Notes: a model not told the origin generated them from the sequence alone. A stretch of 64,000 nucleotides of DNA from Cytobacillus oceanisediminis (GCF_004366035.1 NZ_SOEE01000002.1:620001-684000), one strand, 5' to 3'. Counted from the stretch's first letter, positions 1 to 8,974 are shown. Translations and numbers: made by a program.

Positions 1-638
1 TAACAGGATTCTTATTGCCTGCAAAGACTCTTGATGCTTCAATTGCTGAAAAAAAAGGCGGGCTGGCCATACTTGGTAATCAAAAAAAAGAGGTGAATAC
101 ATCGGCAGGTTCTGAGCAATCAGACTTTGACCTTGAAGACTATTCTTTTGAAGAAGAGCTGGAAGAAGCCGAGGAGCTGGAGCATGACCTATCTGTAAAT
201 GAAGAAGTAGAGGAAATATCCAATGAAGAATTTGAGCAATTAAAAAAGGACCTGTATTCGTCTCCTGCTATTAAGATGGATGATAAAGTTTTTAGCTTGT
301 ATTATGAGGAAATCGGTAAGGATATTGATAAATTCATTGGCAGGGAAATTGAATTTCAGGGATTTATATATAAAGAAGAAGGACTTGCTTCCAATCAGCT
401 TGTCATTTCCAGGTTTTTGATTACGCATTGTGTAGCAGATGCAAGTATGATTGGCTTTCTTTCAGAAATGGAGGAAGCTCCGAAACTCTATGATAATATG
501 TGGGTCAAGGTTAGCGGAGTAATAGACAAGGCAGTCTATAATGGAACAGAGCTTCCTTTGATTAAAATTAAGGATTGGAAAGAAATTGAGGAGCCGTTTA
601 TTCCATATCTGTATCCATTAACCATTAAAATCTTATAG
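1..638 (+). CDS. YcgQ-type TIGR03943/DUF1980 protein, 5' end cut by window
   Basis: The frame is open to the left edge, so only the C-terminal ~212 residues are present. They begin TGFLLPAKTLDAS, a stretch I recognise from the YcgQ half of the YcgQ/YcgR (DUF1980 plus permease) pair. A strongly acidic linker (about 40 residues rich in Glu) follows, then a beta-rich C-terminal domain with the FIGREIEFQGFIYKEEG and GVIDKAVYNGTELPLIKIKDW segments typical of the family. YcgQ partners a predicted DUF318-type permease (YcgR), which would lie upstream outside the window. The transported substrate is not established. The TTG at 15 is an internal codon, not a start. A strong hairpin terminator follows directly. 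Confidence 0.8.
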   Translation, partial: TGFLLPAKTLDASIAEKKGGLAILGNQKKEVNTSAGSEQSDFDLEDYSFEEELEEAEELEHDLSVNEEVEEISNEEFEQLKKDLYSSPAIKMDDKVFSLYYEEIGKDIDKFIGREIEFQGFIYKEEGLASNQLVISRFLITHCVADASMIGFLSEMEEAPKLYDNMWVKVSGVIDKAVYNGTELPLIKIKDWKEIEEPFIPYLYPLTIKIL

Positions 639-646
639 TGTAAAGT

Positions 647-673
647 AAAAGGGACTCAGGCTGAGTCCCTTTT
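647..673. terminator. Bidirectional rho-independent terminator
   Basis: AAAGGGACTCAG and CTGAGTCCCTTT form a near-perfect stem with a one-base centre offset, A-rich on the left and T-rich on the right. It lies between the ends of the convergent YcgQ and chemotaxis receptor genes, and its right arm touches the receptor stop codon. Confidence 0.85.
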
Positions 674-2360
674 ATAATTTAAATCTCGACACAACTTCCT
701 GCAATTCTTCAGCAAGCTTTGCAAGTGACCCGGCTGATGATGATACTTCTTCCATTGTGGCAAGCTGTTCCTCTGTTGCTGCAGAAGTTTCCTGTGAAGC
801 TGCTGCATTTTTTTCTGAAATATCCTGCACATTTGTCATGACATCAATGATCTGGCTGGTTAAGGCCGTCAGTTCCTCAACTGAGGATGAAACTTCCTCG
901 ACTTTATATGTTACATCGCCCATTGAATGGGCAATTTCGGCAAAAGCCGCACTTGCTTCCATCGTATCTTCAAGGCCCTCTTTCACCTGTTCATTCCCTT
1001 TCTCCATTGCCTGAACGGCCTGCTTTGTTTCTTCCTGAACAAGACCAATCATTTGCTGGATCTGAACAGCAGATTGTTTGGAACCCTCTGCCAGTTTGCG
1101 GACTTCATCGGCTACAACCGAAAATCCCCTGCCATGCTCACCAGCCCTTGCAGCTTCAATGGCTGCATTGAGTGCAAGCAAATTGGTCTGCTCGGCGATA
1201 GTGGTAATCAGCTCCATGATATTGCTGATTTCTTTTGATCGGGATTCGAGCGTATAAATATACTGTGTGGCATCACCTACTGAAGTATTTATTTCATTCA
1301 TCTGCCTTACAACATTTCCGACCGATTTAGTGCCTTTTTTAGTTAAATAATCAGTTTTTTCTGCTGCTTCAAGCATCAGCTCGCTGCTTGAAGAAATCTG
1401 CTGCATTCCGGAAGCAATCTCCTCCATTGAAGAAGATACCTCTCTAAAACGGTAAAGCTGCTGTTCGGTGCCAAGGGCATTTTTTTGTGAAATAGCTGCA
1501 ACCTGTTCAGAAGCCAATGAACTTTCCTCTGCACTCGCAGCCAGTTCCTCACTGCTTGATGCAACTTGTTCTGAAGTGTTTCTTACCTGGCTGACAACAG
1601 ATCTTAAATCTTTTACCATCTTATTTAAAGATAAAATAAACGCTCCTATTTCATCCCTGTTTTTTACTTTAATGGAGCTCTGGCTTAAATCCCCTCCAGC
1701 CACCTTGTCTATCGTAGCTGCAGCCAGATTTATCGGCCTTGAGATCATTCTGCTTATAAAATATGCGATCGCCATCGCAGCCAGAATGGCTGCAATCGTA
1801 ATGATAAAAGTAATGACCTGAGCAGATTTTACGCTGGATACTGTTTCATTTATCCCAGCATCTAATTGGGTTTCATAAAATTTTACAAGTTCATCCGCTT
1901 TTTTGTTAAAATCCTGGCTGACCTGTTTATCGGAGGTTTCAACTAATGACATGTATGCATTATTATCTTCCAGCTTAAACTTAATTTCTTTATCAATAAT
2001 GCTCTGGTAGCGATCATGGAGCACTTTCAGCTCTTTCGCCAACTCCTTTTCTTCATTATTGGCGGTTAATTTATTCAGTTCATTAATATGATGTTCCATT
2101 CTCTTGCGGGAACTTTCATAGTCACTGAGATATGTAGAGTCGCCTGTCAGGAGATAGCCTCGGATTCCCCCTGCTTCATTCATAAGCTCTGCCTTCAGTG
2201 TTTTTACAAGCATCACCTCAGAGACATTTTCATCTAGTAAGCTTTGATAATTTCTGTTAACGTTACCTAGTTCATAATTCGATAAACCGGCAACAAGACC
2301 AAATAATAAAAGAACAGACAAAAACCCGAGGAACAGTTTTTTTGCCACAGATAATTTCAT
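672..2360 (-). CDS. Methyl-accepting chemotaxis protein
   Basis: A 562-aa transmembrane chemoreceptor that would control the CheA/CheW complex at the cell pole. A cytoplasmic basic start precedes TM1 (about 9-29), then a helical extracellular four-helix-bundle-like sensor (30-180), TM2 (about 183-204), HAMP (205-257) and the long MCP coiled coil. The conserved hairpin tip [19 protein letters not shown] lies at 390-408. Ser/Glu/Gln-rich methylation helices flank it. The sensor has no PAS or Cache fold that I can see and looks like the 4HB_MCP type, so the ligand cannot be read. The ATG is preceded by AGAGG at good spacing. No C-terminal CheR-tethering pentapeptide is present. It appears monocistronic. 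Confidence 0.95.
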   Translation of the reverse strand: MKLSVAKKLFLGFLSVLLLFGLVAGLSNYELGNVNRNYQSLLDENVSEVMLVKTLKAELMNEAGGIRGYLLTGDSTYLSDYESSRKRMEHHINELNKLTANNEEKELAKELKVLHDRYQSIIDKEIKFKLEDNNAYMSLVETSDKQVSQDFNKKADELVKFYETQLDAGINETVSSVKSAQVITFIITIAAILAAMAIAYFISRMISRPINLAAATIDKVAGGDLSQSSIKVKNRDEIGAFILSLNKMVKDLRSVVSQVRNTSEQVASSSEELAASAEESSLASEQVAAISQKNALGTEQQLYRFREVSSSMEEIASGMQQISSSSELMLEAAEKTDYLTKKGTKSVGNVVRQMNEINTSVGDATQYIYTLESRSKEISNIMELITTIAEQTNLLALNAAIEAARAGEHGRGFSVVADEVRKLAEGSKQSAVQIQQMIGLVQEETKQAVQAMEKGNEQVKEGLEDTMEASAAFAEIAHSMGDVTYKVEEVSSSVEELTALTSQIIDVMTNVQDISEKNAAASQETSAATEEQLATMEEVSSSAGSLAKLAEELQEVVSRFKL

Positions 2361-2417
2361 GACTTTTCCTCTTTTCCGGATAAAATAGGATATTCTACTT
2401 ATAATTTAACATGAACA

Positions 2418-2442
2418 CACCTGGTAAGTCAGGTGCTTTTTT
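2418..2442 (+). terminator. Small hairpin followed by T run
   Basis: CACCTG and CAGGTG form a 6-bp stem with a 6-base loop, followed by CTTTTTT on the plus strand. No plus-strand gene ends here, so it may be a leftover terminator or part of the chemoreceptor leader. Confidence 0.4.
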
Positions 2443-2511
2443 CCTATTGGCTCATATATTTACAGAAAATTCTCTTCCTTTCGCAATTATTTGCACAAAA
2501 ACAAAGAAAAT

Positions 2512-2540
2512 GCCGCTAATCCGGCTGGCAGATTAGCGGC
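2512..2540 (-). terminator. Terminator of the DUF3870 operon
   Basis: GCCGCTAATC and GATTAGCGGC are a perfect 10-bp inverted repeat with a 9-base loop. Read on the minus strand it is followed by ATTTTCTTTGTTTTTG, so it would end the leftward CoA-transferase/acyl-CoA dehydrogenase/DUF3870 transcript about 160 bases after the last stop. I see no gene in 2541-2699. Confidence 0.8.
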
Positions 2541-2699
2541 GACTATGCAGACCAAAGATCCTTAGGGAGGAGATCTTCTATATTATTGTATTAAGAGGGA
2601 CTGAAAAGGTGTGGACAAACCCCTCCGCTTTTTGCTTATTTTTTTAACTAAAAGAGCCCAAACACTTCTAAAGCCTTTATCTGAGATTCTCCTGACTAT

Positions 2700-3011
2700 T
2701 TATTTAGCCAAAGCAAGCTCATATTGGAGATATACATCTTTAAGAGCTGCTTGAATCGCTTGTCCGGCTTTCCCGCGATAATGGTGCTGAACCTTTTCTA
2801 TTAGTTCTTCAACCCCTTCACCCAAACAATAGCCTCTAAGCAGCTGGCGAATATATTCACGGCCATGCTCAGTGGCGAGTGTACATGATGAATCAACTAT
2901 CACACCATATTTAAAGTCCAGTTCCAATGTAATAGTAATAGAGTCATATAGGTTTCTCGCAGCCATTCCCTGCGGAAGTTTGGCATGCCCGGCAATAAAA
3001 TATGTGTTCAT
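2700..3011 (-). CDS. DUF3870 domain protein
   Basis: A 103-aa protein of the DUF3870 family, recognised from its opening MNTYFIAGHAKLPQGMAARN and the CxLGEGVEELIEKVQ... segment. Its molecular function is unknown. I chose the ATG at 3011 because GGGAGG sits 6 bases upstream; an in-frame start 21 bases earlier has no ribosome site. It is the last gene of a three-gene operon behind an acyl-CoA dehydrogenase and a class III CoA-transferase, which suggests a role in acyl-CoA catabolism. No membrane segment or signal peptide is visible. The family is small, soluble and conserved among Bacillales, and family assignment is firmer than any function. Confidence 0.8.
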   Translation of the reverse strand: MNTYFIAGHAKLPQGMAARNLYDSITITLELDFKYGVIVDSSCTLATEHGREYIRQLLRGYCLGEGVEELIEKVQHHYRGKAGQAIQAALKDVYLQYELALAK

Positions 3012-3058
3012 CCTTTTCCTCCCTTTTGTCACTATGGGGTGTGTGCCGATTCCCTTAC

Positions 3059-4267
3059 TTAATGTACTGATACTTCTTCAAAAGGCCAAGCTGGCAGCTG
3101 CCTTCGAAGCGGCTTATCCTCCCTGTATCCCAGAGCATATTCTCCTTGCATAATGGTGTGAATTTCTCTTGTTCCTTCGTAAATCACCGGAGCTTTTGAG
3201 TTTCTTAAAAAGCGCTCAACCGGATATTGATCCGAATAGCCATATGCACCGTGGATTTGAACAGCATCATTGGCAGCTTCGAAGGCTGCATTGCATGCTA
3301 TCCATTTCGCAAGGGACGTTTCTTTTGTATTCCTTTTCCCCTGATTTTTTAGCCAGCCTGCTTTAAACACAAGCAATCTGGAAATCTCCAGATTAGCACT
3401 CATTTTTGCAATCATCTGCTGAACAAGCTGATGCCTGCCAATTTCCTTACCAAAAGTTTTGCGTTCATGGCAATACTTTAGACTTGCTTCCAGACTGGCT
3501 TCAATTAAGCCAACTGCCCCTGCTGCTACAGTAAATCGGCCATTATCTAATGCTGACATGGCAATTTTAAAGCCTTCTCCTTCTTCACCTAGCCTATTTG
3601 ATACAGGCACTCTTACATCAGACAAAAATACCTCGCCTGTGTTGCCTGCCCTTATTCCCAGCTTTCCTTTAATTGCCTTCGTTTCCACACCTGGGAAGTT
3701 TCGCTCAACTATAAATGCAGAAATTCCCTTGTGCCCAATATCATGTTCCGTTTTAGCAAAAATGAGGAAATTATCCGCTGCATCACAGAGTGAAATCCAC
3801 GTTTTTGATCCGTTTAGAATATAAGAGTCTCCATCCCGAATGGCAGTTGAATTCATTGCAGCTACATCCGACCCTGCGTTAGGTTCGGTTAAGCCAAATG
3901 CTCCTACCTGTTTGCCTTGCGCTTGCGGCACTAAATACTTCTGTTTTTGCTCCTCTGCTCCCCATTGCAGCAATGTCATACTATTTAAACCTGTATGGAC
4001 AGATACCGCAGTACGGTAGGCAGTATCTCCACGCTCCAGCTCTTCACAAACAATTGCCAAAGTGTTGTAATCCATCCCTGCACCGCCATATTCCTCAGGT
4101 ATGCAAACACCCATTAATTGCAATTCAGCTAATTTTTTTAGTATTGAAGGTTCAAAATGACCTTGTCGGTCCCACTCCTGAATATTCGGGATAATTTCCT
4201 TGTCTACAAACCTTTTCACTAATTTTTTCACACTTTGCTGTTCATCTGTTAATTCGAAGTTCATCAT
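3059..4267 (-). CDS. Acyl-CoA dehydrogenase (glutaryl-CoA dehydrogenase-like end)
   Basis: A 402-aa FAD enzyme that oxidises an acyl-CoA at C2-C3 and passes electrons to ETF. The N-terminal helical domain starts with FELTDEQQSVKKLVKRFV; the first family signature is FGLTEPNAGSDVAAM; the second region is QIHGAYGYSDQYPVERFLRN. The catalytic base is the Glu of YEGTREIH (about residue 364). The C-terminal GYREDKPLR tail resembles enzymes near glutaryl-CoA dehydrogenase, so a dicarboxylic or branched acyl-CoA is plausible but not shown. AGGAGG precedes the ATG. Its start lies 11 bases after the CoA-transferase stop, so the acid is probably activated by CoA transfer and then desaturated. Confidence 0.9.
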   Translation of the reverse strand: MMNFELTDEQQSVKKLVKRFVDKEIIPNIQEWDRQGHFEPSILKKLAELQLMGVCIPEEYGGAGMDYNTLAIVCEELERGDTAYRTAVSVHTGLNSMTLLQWGAEEQKQKYLVPQAQGKQVGAFGLTEPNAGSDVAAMNSTAIRDGDSYILNGSKTWISLCDAADNFLIFAKTEHDIGHKGISAFIVERNFPGVETKAIKGKLGIRAGNTGEVFLSDVRVPVSNRLGEEGEGFKIAMSALDNGRFTVAAGAVGLIEASLEASLKYCHERKTFGKEIGRHQLVQQMIAKMSANLEISRLLVFKAGWLKNQGKRNTKETSLAKWIACNAAFEAANDAVQIHGAYGYSDQYPVERFLRNSKAPVIYEGTREIHTIMQGEYALGYREDKPLRRQLPAWPFEEVSVH

Positions 4268-4278
4268 TTCAATTCCTC

Positions 4279-5466
4279 CTATATAATTTGATTTTTTCTA
4301 AACCTGTCAATTTGGTCGGGATGGTAACCGAGCTGCTCCAAAATAGTCTCTGTATGCTCACCAAACATGGGAGGATGATGCCTCATTTTTACAGGTGATT
4401 TAGAGAGCTTGATCGGTGAACCGGTAAGTCTAAGAGTTTCAATAGAAGGATGATCCATTTCTACTATCATTTCTCTGGAACTTATCTGCTGATCATCAAA
4501 CATGTCTTGAACAGTATTGATTGGACCGTTGGGAATCCCCGCTTTATCCAAAATGCCTTTCCACTCCTTTTTAGTTTTTTTTGCGAGCAGTTCTTCAAGT
4601 ATTGGAATAAGCTTCGATTTATTCTCCAAGCGGTTCTCATTATGGATAAACTCTTTCATTTCAGATAAATCCTGTCTGCCCAAAGCAGCTGAAAATCGCT
4701 TGAATTGCTCATCATTCCCTACTGCTACAACCATTTCACCATCTTTTGCAGAAAATACCTGATATGGAACTATATTTGGATGCTGATTCCCTAAACGTTC
4801 TGGGACAATTCCACTGGACAAATAATTACTTGCAACATTAATTAGTGAAGCAACCTGACAATCCATTAAGGAAATATCGATTTCCTGACCTTCCCCTGTT
4901 TTATTCCGATGCTGGAGAGAAGATAAAATGCCAATGCATGTATACAGGCCAGTTAGTACATCCGCAATTGCAACACCAACCTTCATAGGGGTCCCATCCG
5001 GCTCACCAGTAATGCTCATTAGTCCGCTCATCGCCTGAATAATATAGTCATATCCTGGCAAGTCCTTATATGGTCCAGTTGAACCAAATCCAGTAATAGA
5101 AGCCATAATTAAAGAAGGGTTAATCTCTTTCAAACTTTCGTAGCCCAAATCCATTTTTTTCAGCGTTCCAGCTTTGAAATTTTGAACAACTACGTCACCT
5201 GTTGAAACAAGTTTCCTGAAAATTTCTTTCCCCTCTTCAGCTTTTAGGTTTAATGAAATGCTCTGCTTATTGCGATTGGCACATAAATAATAAGCACTTT
5301 CTCCATTTAAAAAAGGCGGGCCCCAGCCTCTCGTTTCATCTCCGGTTTTATAATGTTCGATTTTAATCACGTCTGCTCCTAAATCACCCAGAATCATGGA
5401 GCAAAAAGGACCGGCAAGCACCCTTGATACATCGATTATGCGGATTCCCTCTAAAGCACCCTTCAC
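4279..5466 (-). CDS. Class III (CaiB/BaiF) CoA-transferase
   Basis: A 395-aa family III CoA-transferase that moves CoA between carboxylic acids through an aspartyl-CoA thioester. The N-terminal GIRIIDVSRVLAGPFCSMIL motif is typical, and Asp169 in VGVAIADVLTGLY falls at the position of the catalytic Asp of formyl-CoA transferase. I start it at the GTG at 5466, which follows AAAGAGGTGAAAAA; the open frame continues 69 bases further but without a ribosome site. It is the first gene of the operon with an acyl-CoA dehydrogenase and a DUF3870 protein. The donor and acceptor acids cannot be told from sequence. A terminator-like hairpin lies in its leader. Confidence 0.9.
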   Translation of the reverse strand: MKGALEGIRIIDVSRVLAGPFCSMILGDLGADVIKIEHYKTGDETRGWGPPFLNGESAYYLCANRNKQSISLNLKAEEGKEIFRKLVSTGDVVVQNFKAGTLKKMDLGYESLKEINPSLIMASITGFGSTGPYKDLPGYDYIIQAMSGLMSITGEPDGTPMKVGVAIADVLTGLYTCIGILSSLQHRNKTGEGQEIDISLMDCQVASLINVASNYLSSGIVPERLGNQHPNIVPYQVFSAKDGEMVVAVGNDEQFKRFSAALGRQDLSEMKEFIHNENRLENKSKLIPILEELLAKKTKKEWKGILDKAGIPNGPINTVQDMFDDQQISSREMIVEMDHPSIETLRLTGSPIKLSKSPVKMRHHPPMFGEHTETILEQLGYHPDQIDRFRKNQII

Positions 5467-5501
5467 TTTTTCACCTCTTTCAAACGATTTAAGAAAACAA
5501 A

Positions 5502-5555
5502 AAGAGTCAGCAAAACATACAATGCCCTTACACATTGAACGTTTTACTGACTCTT
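5502..5555 (-). promoter_or_regulatory. Terminator-like leader hairpin (possible attenuator)
   Basis: AAGAGTCAGCAAAAC (5502-5516) pairs 14 of 15 with GTTTTACTGACTCTT (5541-5555), and CAATG/CATTG pair inside the loop. On the minus strand the stem is followed by TTTTTGTTTTCTT, the form of an intrinsic terminator, only 36 bases upstream of the CoA-transferase GTG. It either shields this operon from upstream readthrough or attenuates it. No T-box motif or known riboswitch core was seen beside it. Confidence 0.6.
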
Positions 5556-5730
5556 ATTCATGGCTCGTCTTCCGGCAAGGAAGATCAAGTGAAAAAAGTC
5601 AATGTCTTGTATTATGATTCATTCATAAAATTTCAAGCCGTACGTGCAGCATGGTTATTGCTGTCAGCGGTTTGTTAAAATTATTATAATTCATTTGATT
5701 GAATTTTACAACAATTTAAAATAAAAATTG

Positions 5731-5785
5731 CCAGGCACCTATACCAGTTCAAATGGTATAGGTCAAATGGCATAGGCGCCCGCAT
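5731..5785 (-). terminator. Terminator of VanW gene, GGTGCCT-type repeat hairpin
   Basis: ACCTATACCA and TGGTATAGGT are perfect inverted repeats, and an outer GGCGCCTATGCCA arm can pair instead with TGGTATAGGTGCCT. The minus-strand tail is AATTTTTATTTT. It begins a few bases after the VanW stop and closely resembles the hairpin at 7391-7432. Confidence 0.75.
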
Positions 5786-5788
5786 TAG

Positions 5789-6817
5789 CTAAACGGCTTT
5801 CTTTAGCATTCCCTCGTACTTTTTTGCAGTTCTTATTTCGATCGTTAAAACACCATTTCCAAAGTTAGCTTTCACTAGAAGAGGGATACCGGTTGTGTTT
5901 TCAAATCTGAAGTCTTTGCCGCCATAGGATACTGTTGCATCCCTGCCCTTAGGGACATATCCCACCGTTACAGAATGGTGGTGTTTTTCCACATAGCTGA
6001 CCCCGACTTTATCTACGGCGTTGAAAAGGGTGGAGGATGTTTGGCAAATACCGCCTCCAATGCCCATAACAAGCTTGCCATTAATGGCTTCTTCGGCAGG
6101 CTGATATCCATGCGCTTCATCACTGGGACCCACTGTTGTATTAAAAGAAAAATGATCTCCGTCACCGAGGATGATATTATTGATGGCTTCTGCTGATAGC
6201 TCAATATTTTTTGTCCTGCCTGCCACACCGCTATTGAAATGGGTAGTATAGGACGCGACGACAACTTCGCCTAAATACGGTACATCAGCAGGGTCATAAC
6301 CACTTTCGGATACATAGAGAGGCAGTTCCACATCCCCTCCGCTTACAGACGAGGCAATAATCTTATCTACTAATTCACTTTCTTCAAGGATGATTTCGGG
6401 CTGCCCTTTAATTATCTTCCCATTCGGTCCTATTTTATCAAGGGTCATCCTTTGGTCATAGCCTTGCTTAGTATCCGTACCACGCGCCATTTCTTTTGCC
6501 CATTGGGCAAGATCTGCTTTATATTTTTCATTTTCATCTCCAAATCCCATATCAGCAGGGCTGAAGGTCTTAAGCACAGCTTTTGTATTCGGATCGATAA
6601 CATTAACCACAATCGGTTTTACTTCTTCCTTCTTATCCTCCTCTTTTTCCTTCTCCTCTTCCCTTGCCTCCTCTTTGGCCTTTTCGTCCTCCTTTGCCTT
6701 CTCTTCTGCTGCCTTTTTCTCCGGCTCTTTATCTCCTGCTGCTTTCCCTGAACACCCGGCTAATCCTATTAAACTGCCAATCAACAATAATAAAATTCCC
6801 CATTTTAGCTTACTCAT
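5789..6817 (-). CDS. VanW-family lipoprotein
   Basis: A 342-aa predicted lipoprotein. Residues 1-22 form a signal peptide ending in the lipobox LAGC, so Cys22 would be lipidated on the outer face of the membrane. A Lys/Glu-rich low-complexity linker follows (about 28-68). The C-terminal half carries the VanW domain with GIGGGICQTSSTLFNA from residue 252 and a basic HHH segment. The VanW family is associated with vancomycin clusters, but the domain is widespread in Bacillales and its function is unknown. GGGGGA precedes the ATG. It appears to be a single-gene unit with its own terminator. Confidence 0.85.
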   Translation of the reverse strand: MSKLKWGILLLLIGSLIGLAGCSGKAAGDKEPEKKAAEEKAKEDEKAKEEAREEEKEKEEDKKEEVKPIVVNVIDPNTKAVLKTFSPADMGFGDENEKYKADLAQWAKEMARGTDTKQGYDQRMTLDKIGPNGKIIKGQPEIILEESELVDKIIASSVSGGDVELPLYVSESGYDPADVPYLGEVVVASYTTHFNSGVAGRTKNIELSAEAINNIILGDGDHFSFNTTVGPSDEAHGYQPAEEAINGKLVMGIGGGICQTSSTLFNAVDKVGVSYVEKHHHSVTVGYVPKGRDATVSYGGKDFRFENTTGIPLLVKANFGNGVLTIEIRTAKKYEGMLKKAV

Positions 6818-6952
6818 TTATCCCCCAGCTTTTTCTTGTATTCTTCCTTTCTCTCTTTTAGGAAGTCGTTTCCATTTTCTTATTGTATTCAAGTCGGAAA
6901 AGAGGTATTCCTGCACAACAGCAGCTCAGTTTGTACCTTTTTTCCTAAATTT

Positions 6953-6981
6953 AAAAAACGCCTGCATTTAGCAGACGCTTT
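6953..6981 (-). terminator. Terminator of the small-ORF pair
   Basis: GCGTCTGC and GCAGGCGT pair with one G-U across a TAAAT loop, followed on the minus strand by TTTTTTAAATTT. It lies directly after the stop of the 55-aa ORF. Confidence 0.75.
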
Positions 6982-6983
6982 AA

Positions 6984-7151
6984 TTATACTCCTCTACTGC
7001 TGGATGAATTTTTCCGATGGCTGGCTTCTTCTTTCGAAACAGACTCCAGCCCATACCCTGTTGAACTAATTTCAAGTGTCCCTTCTGACGGCTCACTATT
7101 AAAACTCTCACTCCCGCTTTCAGTGCGGAACGTATCATTAACTTTTTTCAT
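6984..7151 (-). CDS. Small hypothetical protein, 55 aa
   Basis: An ATG at 7151 follows TAGGAGG at 5 bases spacing, and the 55-codon frame ends just before a terminator, so the gene is well supported although short. The product starts MKKVNDTFRTESGSESF and is hydrophilic, rich in Ser and Glu, with no hydrophobic segment or Cys. I do not recognise the family. It lies 22 bases downstream of a 47-aa CxxC protein and is probably cotranscribed with it. Confidence 0.65.
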   Translation of the reverse strand: MKKVNDTFRTESGSESFNSEPSEGTLEISSTGYGLESVSKEEASHRKNSSSSRGV

Positions 7152-7173
7152 AATAACCTCCTAATACTCTTTT

Positions 7174-7317
7174 CTAACCTTTAATCCCATGCAGCCATTC
7201 ATGATAACAGCCTTTACATAAAACCTCTTCTTTTTCTTGATCAGCCACATCAAATGTAATCAAATGCATTTGCTTACCTTCAATCTCATCAGCGCAATAA
7301 AAACACTTTTCACCCAT
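7174..7317 (-). CDS. Small CxxC-CxxC zinc-finger-like protein, 47 aa
   Basis: The ATG at 7317 follows GGAGG at 7 bases. The 47-aa product opens MGEKCFYCADEIEGKQ and has a second CKGCYHEW motif, so two CxxC pairs about 30 residues apart could bind one zinc ion. It is acidic and soluble. No family name comes to mind; similar mini zinc-ribbon proteins are common in Bacillaceae. It is the first gene of a two-gene unit with the 55-aa ORF, ending at the terminator at 6953-6981. Confidence 0.65.
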   Translation of the reverse strand: MGEKCFYCADEIEGKQMHLITFDVADQEKEEVLCKGCYHEWLHGIKG

Positions 7318-7360
7318 AATGGAACCTCCATAGTTGAAAGTGTTTTTATTTTGAAACAGC

Positions 7361-7387
7361 TGTACTTTTTTTATACTAAAAAAAGTA
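7361..7387. repeat. AT-rich palindrome between small-ORF operon and permease
   Basis: GTACTTTTTTTA and TAAAAAAAGTAC form a perfect inverted repeat around a 3-base centre. It overlaps the T-rich tail of the next hairpin and may extend that terminator in both directions. Confidence 0.5.
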
Positions 7388-7390
7388 CCA

Positions 7391-7432
7391 GGTACCTATA
7401 CCAGTTTGCTTTAGTGGTATAGATACCTGGCC
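7391..7432 (-). terminator. Terminator of permease gene, second GGTGCCT-type hairpin
   Basis: CCAGGTACCTATACCA and TGGTATAGATACCTGG pair over 16 positions with one mismatch. On the minus strand the stem is followed by TACTTTTTTTTAG. It starts 2 bases after the permease stop codon. The AGCTAATG before the stem and the ACTGGTATAGGT-CCTGG arm are shared with the hairpin at 5731. Confidence 0.8.
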
Positions 7433-7434
7433 CA

Positions 7435-8880
7435 TTAGCTGCTTTTTTCCTTTATGTCGGCTTGGTTGTCGTATGTTATGACTCGGGCTATTTCGTCATT
7501 CATATGTTTGTTGGAGTATTCTGTTCCGTATTTTGACATAGAGGTTTTATAAAAAACAAAGCCGAGGATAATCCAAGCAAATACAATGACCCATTCGTAA
7601 GGCCAGATTAGTGCTGAAGGCATTCCTGGCATATATAGAATACTAACGCCAAGAGACATAAAGACCGCAATCCAACCAATCGCGGTTCCCCCATGAAGAC
7701 GGAATGGCCTGTACATATCTGGAGCCTTTTTACGCAAAATAACAAAAGAAAGTGCTACCATAAACCAAGCTACTACTAACCCCAATCCGCCTGCATCAAC
7801 CAGCCAGACTAAGGCGGGCCTTCCTAACAATGGTGCAGCTGATGATAAAACTGCAATCAATAAAATGGCTTTATGAGGGGTATTATATTTTGGGTGAAGT
7901 TCTCCTAAAGATTTCGGAAGCATCCCTGCCCTTGCAAGTGCATAGATTGCCCTGCTTCCACCAACATAGAATCCAATCCAGCTTGTTAGAATTCCGCCTA
8001 TTCCTCCGAGGACTAGGAGATTGCCCATCATTTGACTATCTCCAAAAGCTTTTGCCATTGCGTCAGCTGTAACAAGATTGGATTGAGCAATTTCAGAGGG
8101 GCTTAGTACACGCGAAACACCAAAAATTACCGCAATATACCAAACAATTGCCATAATAACAGATACAATTAATAATTTCCCAATTTGCTTCTGAGGAAGC
8201 TTTATTTCTTCTGCTGCCTGTGGAATGACATCAAACCCAACAAACATGAATGGCGTCATTATCACAACGGTTAGTATCCCAGCCATTCCTTTTTCAAATA
8301 ATGGCTGCATATTTTGTGTGTTTCCCGAGATAGAACTGCCTGTTATTAATAAAATACCAGCGATTAGAATTAATAATGTCAAAATGAACATGGCAGCAGT
8401 AGAGAATTTAATTCCACGATAATTTATCCAGGCGATAAAAATAGATCCTATGATACCTACCCCTGCCCATGTTATCGTGACATCCCAATCTGCCACTGTG
8501 TATAAGTAGCCTTTACTATAATTAGGAATCAAATATTCAAAAACCGTTGGCAGTGCAACTGCTTCGAACGCAACTACTGAAACATACCCTAAAATTATTG
8601 CCCAAGTTGTAATAAAACTGGCAACCCTCCCCATGGCTTTAAAACTATAAACATGTTCCCCTCCAGCCAATGGAAGAGCCGATGCCAATTCTGCATAGGT
8701 TAGACCAACTAAAGTAACAAGCAAGCCTCCAATAACAAAGGCAAGAATAGCACCCAATGAGCCAGCTTCTGTAATCCATAGGCCTGCAGTAACAACCCAG
8801 CCCCAGCCGATCATTGCCCCAAATGCAAGAGTAAGTACATCTCGGTTTCCTAGTGTTTTTATAAACCTGTTTTCACTCAT
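7435..8880 (-). CDS. APC-superfamily amino acid permease
   Basis: A 481-aa integral membrane transporter with about 12 hydrophobic segments. The opening GNRDVLTLAFGAMIGWGWVV is the TM1 helix-break region of APC amino acid/polyamine permeases, and YAELASALPLAGGEHVYSFKAMG is the conserved TM2-TM3 stretch. GAGGTAAATGA precedes the ATG. It lies 137 bases downstream of a class III aminotransferase on the same strand, so it may import the amine or omega-amino acid that this enzyme uses. Whether it shares the sigma-54 promoter of that gene is unclear, because a hairpin lies between them. Confidence 0.9.
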   Translation of the reverse strand: MSENRFIKTLGNRDVLTLAFGAMIGWGWVVTAGLWITEAGSLGAILAFVIGGLLVTLVGLTYAELASALPLAGGEHVYSFKAMGRVASFITTWAIILGYVSVVAFEAVALPTVFEYLIPNYSKGYLYTVADWDVTITWAGVGIIGSIFIAWINYRGIKFSTAAMFILTLLILIAGILLITGSSISGNTQNMQPLFEKGMAGILTVVIMTPFMFVGFDVIPQAAEEIKLPQKQIGKLLIVSVIMAIVWYIAVIFGVSRVLSPSEIAQSNLVTADAMAKAFGDSQMMGNLLVLGGIGGILTSWIGFYVGGSRAIYALARAGMLPKSLGELHPKYNTPHKAILLIAVLSSAAPLLGRPALVWLVDAGGLGLVVAWFMVALSFVILRKKAPDMYRPFRLHGGTAIGWIAVFMSLGVSILYMPGMPSALIWPYEWVIVFAWIILGFVFYKTSMSKYGTEYSNKHMNDEIARVITYDNQADIKEKSS

Positions 8881-8974
8881 TCATTTACCTCCACTCAAAT
8901 TTTGGTTGAAGAAAGTCTAAGCAAGCCCTCTATTAGTCTAAATATAAATAATTTTCTGATTTTTCACCTTTTTC

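Noticed and set aside
2361..2420. Sigma-D (flagellar) promoter before the chemoreceptor
   Set aside because: A TAAA occurs, but the sequence 15 bases on matches GCCGATAT at only about three of eight positions.
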